DNA of 64,000 bases from Cellulomonas sp. Leaf334 (GTDB lineage: Bacteria > Actinomycetota > Actinomycetes > Actinomycetales > Cellulomonadaceae), in the NCBI RefSeq assembly GCF_001424195.1, contig NZ_LMOO01000005.1, positions 609,646 to 673,645 of the forward strand, written 5' to 3'. The stretch's first letter is position 1. Each line of letters begins with the position of its first letter. Under the pieces are notes generated by a model. That model searched no databases and had not been told where the DNA came from. It saw only the letters and a program-made list of their open reading frames with translations. Position numbers and translations under genes: made by a program. Of this stretch, positions 23,713 through 30,600 are shown in pieces.

Positions 23713-24687
23713 ATGAAGGCGATCGTCCAGACCACGTACGGCTCACCCGACACCTGCACGCTGCAGGACGTCGACGACCCGGAGCCGACGTCCGACGAGG
23801 TCAAGGTCCGCATCCGTGCCGCGTCGCTGAACGCCCGCGACTGGCACCTCATGCGCGGCGACCCGTACCTCGCCCGCCTCGCCCCTGGCTTCGGGCTGCG
23901 CGCCCCGGCGCTGCGCATCCGCGGATCCGACTTCGCGGGCGTCGTCGAGACCGTCGGCCGGGACGTGACCGGCCTGCGTGCCGGCGACGAGGTCTACGGG
24001 CTGCGCGACGGCGCGCTCGCGGAGTACGTGTGTGCGCCGCAGCGGCTCGTCGCCCGCAAGCCGGCGAACCTCACGTTCGAGCAGGCCGCGGCCATGCCGA
24101 TGGCGGCGATGACGGCGCTGCAGGGGCTGCAGGGCCGTGTCCAGCCCGGTCAGCGCGTGCTCGTCAACGGCGCGTCCGGGGGAGTCGGGACGTTCGCGGT
24201 GCAGCTCGCGCACGCGTGGGGGGCCGAGGTCACCGGTGTGTGCAGCACCCGCAACGTCGAGCTCGTCCGGTCCCTCGGCGCCGACCACGTCGTCGACTAC
24301 ACGCGCGACGACGCACTGCGCGCCGGCCGGCGCTACGACGTTCTCTTCGACCTCGTCGCCAACCGCTCGCTGCGGGACCTGCGCCGCGCACTGACCCCCA
24401 CCGGGACGCTGGTCCTGTCGGGCGGTGGCGTCTTCGAGGGCGGCTCGGTGCTCGGTCCGATCGGTCTGCTGCTCCGCAGCAAGGTCGTGGCACCGTTCGT
24501 CGGGCAGCAGATCGTGTCGCTCTCGACGTCGCCCGGCGCCGAGCACCTCGACGTCCTGCGCGGCCTTGCCGAGGCCGGCACGATCGTGCCGGCCATCGAC
24601 CGCACCTACCCGCTGCCCGCCGCGGCCGACGCGCTGCGCTACCTGGAGACCGAGCACGCTCGGGCGAAGGTCGTCGTCACGATCTAG
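23713..24687 (+). CDS. NAD(P)-dependent alcohol dehydrogenase / quinone oxidoreductase-like (MDR family)
   Basis: A 324-residue medium-chain reductase without the structural or catalytic zinc ligands. The N-domain has the signature S-L-N-A-R-D-W-H and G-S-D-F-A-G-V-V, the Rossmann fold starts V-L-V-N-G-A-S-G-G-V-G-T-F-A near 148-161, and G-A-D-H-V-V-D-Y-T lies near 192-200. This subgroup reduces quinones or enones with NADPH. ATG 23713 follows AAGGAG inside the palindromic operator region. Control by the TetR protein encoded immediately upstream is very likely, which suggests induction by a reactive carbonyl or quinone compound. Confidence 0.9.
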   Translation: MKAIVQTTYGSPDTCTLQDVDDPEPTSDEVKVRIRAASLNARDWHLMRGDPYLARLAPGFGLRAPALRIRGSDFAGVVETVGRDVTGLRAGDEVYGLRDGALAEYVCAPQRLVARKPANLTFEQAAAMPMAAMTALQGLQGRVQPGQRVLVNGASGGVGTFAVQLAHAWGAEVTGVCSTRNVELVRSLGADHVVDYTRDDALRAGRRYDVLFDLVANRSLRDLRRALTPTGTLVLSGGGVFEGGSVLGPIGLLLRSKVVAPFVGQQIVSLSTSPGAEHLDVLRGLAEAGTIVPAIDRTYPLPAAADALRYLETEHARAKVVVTI

Positions 24688-24729
24688 CGCAGACCACCCG
24701 ACGCACCCGACGCCGGGTCGCTCGGCCGG

Positions 24730-24746
24730 AGTCCGAAAAGTCCGAA
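24730..24746. repeat. Tandem AGTCCGAA repeats upstream of the XRE-TPR regulator gene
   Basis: Two AGTCCGAA copies (24730-24737, 24739-24746), 9 bases start to start. They lie about 100 bases before the regulator's GTG in a region that is locally AT-rich. They may form a regulator-binding site. Confidence 0.35.
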
Positions 24747-24842
24747 TAGCCCGGAATGGACAGCTCTCCCGGTCGGGCGGCGTGGACGCGTCACCCTGGC
24801 ACCCGGCTACCGGTGACCCTCCGCGGTCCCTATCGTGAGTAC

Positions 24843-26153
24843 GTGAATCCGCTGAGCCGACGAGTGCGCGACGCCCGCGAGAAGGCCGGGCTGAGCCAGG
24901 GCGAGCTCGCGCGGCAGGCCGGGGTCCACCCCACGTACATCTCGCACGTCGAGAACGACCGGCGCGCGCTGGGTGAGGACGCGCTCGCCCGGGTCGCGCA
25001 GGTGCTCGGCGTCTCCGTGGCCTACCTGCTCGACGGCGAGCAGGCCCCGGACTACCGGTCGGCGGAGAGCGCCCTCGTCGAGGCGCGCCGGCTGTCCCGC
25101 ATGGGCGAGGCGCGGGCCGCCGCGGACGTCCTCGCGCAGGTGGACGTGTCGGCGCTCGACGTCGACGCCGCCGCTCGGGTCGGGCTGGCCCACGCCGAGG
25201 CCCTCGACCTCGCCGGCGACCTCGAGGGATCGGTCGAGGCCCTGGAACGCCTCTGCGCCCGCCTGATGGACTCGCACCGGTACCTGCAGGCCGCGTACGC
25301 CGCGATGCGGATCGTCATGGCCCTGACCGAGATCGCCGACCTCCACCGGGCCGTCGCGCGCGGGGAGGCGCTGCTGGCACAGCTCCCGGCGTCGGTCGCG
25401 GGCAGCGACGAGGTGGTCCGGCTCGAGTCGACCATCATCTGGGCCTACATCGCCCGCGGCGACACGACGTACGCGCGCTACCGCGGCCGGCAGCTGCTCG
25501 CGCACACCCGCCAGCACGGGTCGGCCCGAGCCGTGTCGTCGGTGCACTGGAACCTCGCGTTCGTCGACGACGCCCTGGGGGACCCGGACGCCGCGCTCGC
25601 GCAGCTCGAGTCCGCGATCGCGCTCGCCGGCGGCGACGAGATCGACCGCGACCTGCCCCGGTTGCGTCTGGACCGGGCGTTCCTGCTCGTCTCCGTCGAG
25701 CCGCCACGCGCCGCGGAGGCGCTCGTGGACCTCGACGCCGCCCAGACCGCGCTGGAGGTCGGCGAGTCACAGATCGAGCTGGCTCGCGCCGATTCCGTGC
25801 GGTCGCGCGCCTGGCTGCTCCTCGACGACGCGACGACGGCCCAGCAGTACGCCACCCGTGCCGTCGAGCTGTTGCGCGAGGGGGTCCGTCGCGACTCGGC
25901 CTCCGCGCACGAGGCGCTCGGCGACGCGATGCTCGCCCAGCGGTCCCGGCCGGAAGCCGTCAAGGAGTACCGCGCCGCGGCCGAGCTGCTCGACATGATC
26001 TCGTCCGGACGTTCCGCCGCGGTGCTCTGGCGCCGCATCGGCGACCGCCTCCGGGTGGCCGGAGACGAGGACGAGCGGGTGGTCGAGGCCTACGGTCGCG
26101 CCCTCGCCGCGGCGGGCATTCGGGGGGTCCTGCCCCCGCCACCGAGGGTGTGA
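24843..26153 (+). CDS. XRE-family regulator with TPR domain (RRNPP-like layout)
   Basis: A 436-residue protein. Residues 5-62 are an XRE helix-turn-helix (R-V-R-D-A-R-E-K-A-G-L-S-Q-G-E-L-A, A-G-V-H-P-T-Y-I-S-H-V-E as recognition helix). From about 70 to 425 the sequence is a chain of helical pairs rich in Ala and Leu, typical of tetratricopeptide repeats. Size and layout are those of peptide-pheromone receptors of the PlcR/NprR (RRNPP) type. The start GTG 24843 is 7 residues before the HTH; the frame opens at 24756 with unrelated sequence. Directly downstream lie two genes for 40-residue secreted peptides, the arrangement expected of a receptor with cognate signals. Pheromone binding is inference. 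Confidence 0.88.
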   Translation: MNPLSRRVRDAREKAGLSQGELARQAGVHPTYISHVENDRRALGEDALARVAQVLGVSVAYLLDGEQAPDYRSAESALVEARRLSRMGEARAAADVLAQVDVSALDVDAAARVGLAHAEALDLAGDLEGSVEALERLCARLMDSHRYLQAAYAAMRIVMALTEIADLHRAVARGEALLAQLPASVAGSDEVVRLESTIIWAYIARGDTTYARYRGRQLLAHTRQHGSARAVSSVHWNLAFVDDALGDPDAALAQLESAIALAGGDEIDRDLPRLRLDRAFLLVSVEPPRAAEALVDLDAAQTALEVGESQIELARADSVRSRAWLLLDDATTAQQYATRAVELLREGVRRDSASAHEALGDAMLAQRSRPEAVKEYRAAAELLDMISSGRSAAVLWRRIGDRLRVAGDEDERVVEAYGRALAAAGIRGVLPPPPRV

Positions 26154-26154
26154 A

Positions 26155-26220
26155 CACCGCATAACGGTGATGTCTACCCCCTGGTGTCCTGCGTCATTGC
26201 GCCCTAGACACGGGCTAGGG
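26155..26220. promoter_or_regulatory. Probable promoter/operator region of the first peptide gene
   Basis: Two perfect inverted repeats: CACCG-CATAA-CGGTG (26155-26169), starting two bases after the regulator's stop codon, and CCCTAG-N7-CTAGGG (26202-26220). A weak -35 (TTGCGC, 26197) overlaps the second repeat. Either is a candidate binding site for the XRE-TPR regulator. Confidence 0.45.
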
Positions 26221-26229
26221 ACCATTCCA

Positions 26230-26254
26230 GGTGTACCGGAGAGTCCGGTGCACC
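26230..26254 (+). other. Strong RNA hairpin in the leader of the first peptide gene
   Basis: GGTGTACCGGA (26230-26240), loop GAG, TCCGGTGCACC (26244-26254). In RNA all 11 pairs form, one of them G-U. It ends 18 bases before ATG 26273 and just before the GGAAAGG ribosome-binding site, so it may stabilise the mRNA or modulate translation. The DNA form could also be an operator. Confidence 0.55.
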
Positions 26255-26272
26255 CTCGGAAAGGTCTCCCTC

Positions 26273-26395
26273 ATGAAGAAGCTCGTCGTCACCGTCGTCA
26301 TCGCCCTCACCGCGTTCGCCGGCGTCGCCAGCGCCACGGCAGCCTCTGGGGCCACCCAGCAGGTCGCCGCACCGTGCTGCAAGCACATCATCTGA
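26273..26395 (+). CDS. Small secreted peptide precursor 1 with Pro-Cys-Cys-Lys motif
   Basis: A 40-residue ORF behind GGAAAGG. It starts M-K-K, followed by a hydrophobic stretch (about 4-18) and a signal-peptidase-I-type site V-A-S-A after residue 21. The remaining 19 residues end A-P-C-C-K-H-I-I. Length, Lys-Lys start and PCCK motif are shared with the second peptide gene 92 bases downstream, although the mature parts otherwise differ. It lies downstream of an XRE-TPR regulator on the same strand. A secreted signal peptide recognised by that regulator is the favoured idea. A small toxin or bacteriocin is the alternative, but no modification, immunity or dedicated transport gene is nearby. 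Confidence 0.75.
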   Translation: MKKLVVTVVIALTAFAGVASATAASGATQQVAAPCCKHII

Positions 26396-26410
26396 CTCCA
26401 CCGACGCGAC

Positions 26411-26449
26411 GCGTCGCCGCACCCCGCCCCCTGCGGTCCGCGGCGACGC
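26411..26449 (+). terminator. Hairpin between the two peptide genes
   Basis: GCGTCGCCGC (26411-26420) pairs perfectly with GCGGCGACGC (26440-26449) across a 19-base loop. No U-run follows. It may be a partial terminator or a processing/stability element that sets the ratio of the two peptide mRNAs. Confidence 0.45.
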
Positions 26450-26487
26450 GCGAGGCCCGGCAGAACGACCAGCTGGAAGGTCCCACC

Positions 26488-26610
26488 ATGAAGAAGCAGA
26501 GCATCACCCTCGTCCTCGCCCTCGCCGCCCTCACGGGTGTCGGGGCAGTCGTCGCGCCCGTGACCGACGCCCAGGCGTTCATCACCCCGTGCTGCAAGAC
26601 AGGCACCTGA
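26488..26610 (+). CDS. Small secreted peptide precursor 2 with Pro-Cys-Cys-Lys motif
   Basis: A 40-residue ORF from ATG 26488 behind GGAAGG, exactly as long as peptide 1. M-K-K-Q is followed by a hydrophobic core (about 5-23) and a signal-peptidase site D-A-Q-A after residue 30. This would release a 10-residue peptide F-I-T-P-C-C-K-T-G-T, which has the size of a typical peptide pheromone. P-C-C-K falls at residues 34-37, one residue upstream of its place in the first peptide, so the two are paralogues under selection at this motif. A terminator-like hairpin follows 60 bases later. The role is inferred from position and form only. Confidence 0.78.
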   Translation: MKKQSITLVLALAALTGVGAVVAPVTDAQAFITPCCKTGT

Positions 26611-26670
26611 GGATCGGAGCCAGAGGCGTCCCGCACCCCCCGCGTGCGTCGACGCCCACCACGTCCCGCC

Positions 26671-26704
26671 GGCCGGTGGGCGCCCTCCGGGGCGCTCACC
26701 GGCC
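26671..26704 (+). terminator. Terminator-like hairpin after the peptide genes
   Basis: GGCCGGTGGGCGCC (26671-26684), 6-base loop, GGCGCTCACCGGCC (26691-26704): 14 pairs with one mismatch. It lies between the peptide operon and the 3' end of the convergent gene at 26718 and could serve both. Confidence 0.6.
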
Positions 26705-26717
26705 CGCTGGGCGCACG

Positions 26718-27332
26718 TCAGAGCCCGAGCGCCCGTCGGCGGAGTCCGATGCGCGCACCCACGGCAAGGTTGACGACGCCGAGCACGAGCGGAATCGCAC
26801 CGTTGCTGCCACCCGGGGTGAGCGCGAGGAACAGGCCCCCGGCGGCAGGGACCGCACCACACACCAGGTAGGTCCACATGCGACCCCGCGACGGAGGCAG
26901 GCTGACGGACTCCCGCAGCGACTCCCGCGGCGCCGGCCCCTGCGCCGGCCACGGTGCCGGCCACGGTGCCGGCCACGGTGCCGACGCGGCCGGCACGGGA
27001 ATCGGCCGTGAGCGCTCGGCTTCCCTGCCGTACGACGGATCGGGTGAGGTCCGCGTCAGCGCGTCGAGCCAGAACCGGTCGACCGCCTCCGCCAGCGTCG
27101 CGGACGCCACGCCGGGCGCGCGGACCAGGATCACCTCCCGGTCCTGGTGCCACGCCGCGACCACGCCGGGCACGCCCGCGAGCACGTCGACCGTGGCCTC
27201 CACGAGGGCGTGGTACGGGTGCGCGGCGAGGTCGCTGAAGCCTAGCTCGACATCCGCCCCGGTCTCGTCCCGATCGAGCTCCTCGATCCAGTAGAGCGGT
27301 TCGTCCTCGAGCGCTCCCACCAGTCTCTCCAT
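26718..27332 (-). CDS. Hypothetical protein with Pro/Trp repeat linker and two C-terminal membrane segments
   Basis: A 204-residue protein from ATG 27332. Residues 1-95 are a soluble, acidic domain (E-E-L-D-R-D-E-T-G-A-D-V-E-L-G-F near 17-32, then a strand-helix unit around V-A-A-W-H-Q-D-R-E-V-I-L-V). A linker near 115-135 contains three A-P-W-P units from a 12-base DNA repeat. Two membrane segments lie near 155-172 and 178-195, ending in Arg residues. No family was recognised. It converges on the peptide locus, and nothing else links the two. Confidence 0.7.
   Translation of the reverse strand: MERLVGALEDEPLYWIEELDRDETGADVELGFSDLAAHPYHALVEATVDVLAGVPGVVAAWHQDREVILVRAPGVASATLAEAVDRFWLDALTRTSPDPSYGREAERSRPIPVPAASAPWPAPWPAPWPAQGPAPRESLRESVSLPPSRGRMWTYLVCGAVPAAGGLFLALTPGGSNGAIPLVLGVVNLAVGARIGLRRRALGL
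26944..26979. repeat. Three tandem copies of a 12-base repeat inside a coding sequence
   Basis: GCCGGCCACGGT is repeated exactly at 26944, 26956 and 26968. On the minus strand it encodes the Trp-Pro-Ala-Pro linker of the overlapping gene. Because 12 is a multiple of 3, copy changes would alter linker length without breaking the frame. Confidence 0.85.
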
Positions 27333-27467
27333 GCGGAGATGTCGACCGCCCGGCTGCGAACCTTGAGCCAGCCCGTGGTCCCGCAGGATCAGCGAGGATC
27401 CAGGTGATTCTCAGGTTCGAGGATTCACCCGGAAGGACGGCCTGGACGTTTGACCAGGACCGCACTC

Positions 27468-27530
27468 GTGCCGCACACTCGTCTTGATGGTGCGCATCGC
27501 CTGCCCCCTGCGCGGTGCGCACCGTCTTGA
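27468..27530 (+). CDS. Possible 20-residue ORF directly before a terminator-like hairpin
   Basis: GTG 27468, with AGGA 9 bases upstream, opens 20 codons (MPHTRLDGAHRLPPARCAPS) ending in TGA at 27528-27530, 5 bases before the hairpin at 27536. The placement is that of a leader peptide in an attenuator, but no codon run for one amino acid is present. It may be chance. Confidence 0.2.
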   Translation: MPHTRLDGAHRLPPARCAPS

Positions 27531-27535
27531 CGTCC

Positions 27536-27571
27536 GAGAGCGGGACGGGTCCCCTGACCCGTCCCGCTCTC
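27536..27571 (+). terminator. Perfect 16-bp hairpin with no annotated gene ending at it
   Basis: GAGAGCGGGACGGGTC (27536-27551), loop CCCT, GACCCGTCCCGCTCTC (27556-27571). It lies between two divergent genes, where no terminator would be expected, so it probably ends a short transcript or works as an attenuator ahead of the gene at 27644. Confidence 0.65.
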
Positions 27572-27643
27572 CGTGTCTCCGGGTCTGCCCGTCACGGCGC
27601 GCCATGCCCGTGATCACGCGGCAGCGCGGTTAGCGTTCCCAGC

Positions 27644-30600
27644 GTGACCATCCCCGTGCGCGCCTCCGGCCCGGGACCCGACCAGGCTCCTGAGACCGGC
27701 GCAGACCCCGCCGACCGCCCGATGCTCGTCGAGCCCCCGAGCCCCGCCGAGCTCCTCGAAGGGTCCGTCGCGACCTGGCGCGCCGCGCTCGTCGAAGCCG
27801 CCGGCGGGTCGACGCTCGTCGACGTCGAGCTGCTCGGCGACGCCGCGCTCGACCTGTCCGCCGCGCACCCGTCGGGGATCTCCCAGCTGTACGCCGGCCG
27901 CGAGACCCGGCTGTCCAACCTGGTCCGCGAGGGCGCGGCCCTGTCGACCGCGCGCCGTCGCGCCCGTGCCGTCAGCGCGCGCGCCGCCGTGTACGCCCAG
28001 CGCTACGGCATCGCACCCACGTCGCTGGCCATCGGGGTGGCCACCTGGACCGAGCGCACCACCCCGGACATCGCCAGCGACGACGTCGCCGCGCTCGCGT
28101 CGGTCACCCGGCAGCGGACCCCGGACGGCGAGCAGCAGACCGATGCCGCCCCGCGTGTCGTGCGGGCTCCCGTGCTCCTGCGCCCCGTCACCCTGCACGC
28201 CCGCGGCTCCGGGGAGAGCGACTACGAGCTCGCCCTCGAGCCGTCCCTCGAGGTCAACCCCGTCCTCGCCCGGGCGCTGCGGACGCGCGGCGCGCTCCTC
28301 GACCCCGGCGCGGTCGCGCGCGGCACGTTCACGTCCAACGGGTTCGACCCGCGCGGCGCGCTGCACCGGCTCGCCTCCCTCGGCGAGGCCGTTCTCGACG
28401 ACTTCTCGATGAGCGAGCGCGTCGTCGTCGGCACCTTCGTGCACCCCGGCCAGATCCTCGTCGACGACCTCGACAACCTGTCCGGCACCCTCGAGCGCCA
28501 CGAGGTCGTCTCCGCGCTCGCGGGTGTCGACGAGTCGCGTGCCCGGCTGCGGCGCGTCCTGCCCGAACCGGTCCGCGGCGACCGCGACCCCGGCCACGAG
28601 CGCGGCGTCGGCGACCTCGACCCCGCCCAGCAGCACGTCCTCGACGTCGTGGCGACCGGCACGCACCTGTTCGTCGACGCCCCCGCCGGCGCCGACGTCA
28701 CCGGGACCCTCGCCGCGCTCGTCGCCGACGCGGCCGCCACGGGCCGCACCGTGCTCTACGTCCCGGGACACCGTCGTGCGGCCGCGGCGCTCGCGGACCG
28801 GCTCACCGCCCTGGGCCTCGGCGACCTGCTGCTCGACGTCGCACCCGAGGCCGGGTGGCGGTCGGCGATCTCCCGCCGCCTGCTCGGCGCGATGACGCTC
28901 GAGGCGCCCTCGGTCGACGCGCACGGCGTCGTCGCCCTGCGCAGCGAGCTCGTCAGCTCCCGCGAGCGCCTGCGGGACTACGTCGACGCGCTCCATGCCG
29001 AACGCGCCCCCTGGGGGGTGTCGGCGTACGACGCCCTGCAGCAGCTGGCCCGGCTGACCTCCACGCGGCCGACCCCGAAGACGACCGTGCGGCTGGCGCC
29101 CGACGTCGCGCGCGTGTTCGACGCGCCCCGCCGCACGGAGCTCGCCGACGCGCTCGTGCAGGCCGGGGCGCTGGGCGCGTTCCGGGTCCGCCCCACCGAC
29201 ACCCCGTGGTACGGCGCGGACCTGCGGACGCGTGCCGACGCCGAGAACGCGGTCCGACGGCTCGAGCGCGTGCTCGACTCGACCCTGCCGGCGCTCGTCG
29301 CGCGGACCGCCCAGGTGGCCGCCGAGACCGGGCTGACGCAGGCGACGACGGTCATCTCCTGGGTCGAGCAGCTGACCATGCTCGACGGGGTCCGCGCGGC
29401 CCTCGACGTGTTCCAGCCGATCGTCTTCGAGCGCACCGCCGCCGACCTCGTGGCCGCGACCGCCACCAAGGAGTGGCGCGCGGAGCACGGCATCGACATG
29501 GGCTACTGGCTGCGCCGGCGGCTGCGCAAGCAGTCGAAGGACATGGTCCGTCCCGGCCGGCCCGTCGCGGACCTGCACGTCCGGCTGATCGAGGTGCAGG
29601 CACAGCGGGAGATCTGGCAGGCGCACTGCCCGTCCGGCGGGTGGCCGCGGCTGCCCGACGGTCTCGAGCACATCGAGGAGGAGTTCGCCGCCGTGCGCGC
29701 CGACCTCGACGCGCTCGACGAGGTCCTGGCGACCACCCCCGGCGGCGGTGGCCTGTCGGGCCTGCCGTTCGCCGCACTGACCGAGCGGCTGACCCGGCTG
29801 CGGGCCGACACCAGCGCCCTCGTCGACCTCCCCGAGCGCACCGGGCTCCTGCACCGGCTCCGGTCCGCGGGCCTCGGCGCGCTCGTCGACGACCTGGCCA
29901 CCCGCCGGATCGACCCCGCCCTCGCGCCGGCCGAGCTGGACCTGGCCTGGTGGAGCACCGTCATCGAGCAGATCCTCGGGGAGGACCCGGCGCTCGCCGG
30001 CTACGACGGTGCCGCGCTCGGGGCGCTGTCCGCGCGCTACGCGACCCTCGACCGGGCGCACGTGAAGAGCCTGTCCGGTCCTGTCCTGGGGGCGGTCGTC
30101 GGACACGTCTCGCACACCCTGCGCCAGCACCGCGAGCAGGCCGAGGCGCTGTTCGCGGACCTCGTCGAGGAGCGGCTCACGTCGCTGCGGGACACCGTCG
30201 TGCGGCACCCCGACGTCACCCGGCGGCTGCGGCCCGTCATCGCCGCCAGCCCCATGCTGGTCCCGCAGGTCCTGCCGCCGACCCGCACCGTCGACCTCGT
30301 GGTCATCGACTCCGCCGCGCACCTGCCCGTCGAGGTCGCCCTCGCCGCCGTCGCGCGCGGCCGCCAGGTCGTCGTCGTCGGCGACGCCCGCTGCGCCTCG
30401 GGCAGTGCCGTGCGGGAGCTCGCCGCCGTCCTGCCCTCGGTCGCGCTGCGCGCCGACTCCTCCCGTCGCGACCCGTACCTCACCGCGTTCCTCGCCGCCC
30501 ACGGCTACGCGGGCGTGCTGCGCCCGACGCCGCTGCCGCAGCACCGGCCGCTGGTCAGCCTCGACGTCGTCGACGGCACCGGGATGCCCGACCCGGCGAC

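Larger units (their letters stand above)
27333..27643. other. 311-base region between divergent genes, structured, function unclear
   Basis: It contains GGTGATTC...GATTCACC (27413-27439, one mismatch), GGTGCGCA...TGCGCACC (27489-27522), a possible 20-codon ORF and a very strong hairpin. No promoter could be assigned with confidence. The density of inverted repeats suggests a regulatory RNA or leader of the long gene starting at 27644. Confidence 0.4.

Noticed and set aside
24756-24842. N-terminal extension of the XRE-TPR regulator
   Set aside because: These 29 codons have no HTH-related sequence; XRE domains normally start within about 10 residues of GTG 24843.
27487-27634. A 48-codon ORF starting ATG 27487
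   Set aside because: It reads straight through the perfect hairpin at 27536-27571 and has shadow-frame composition.
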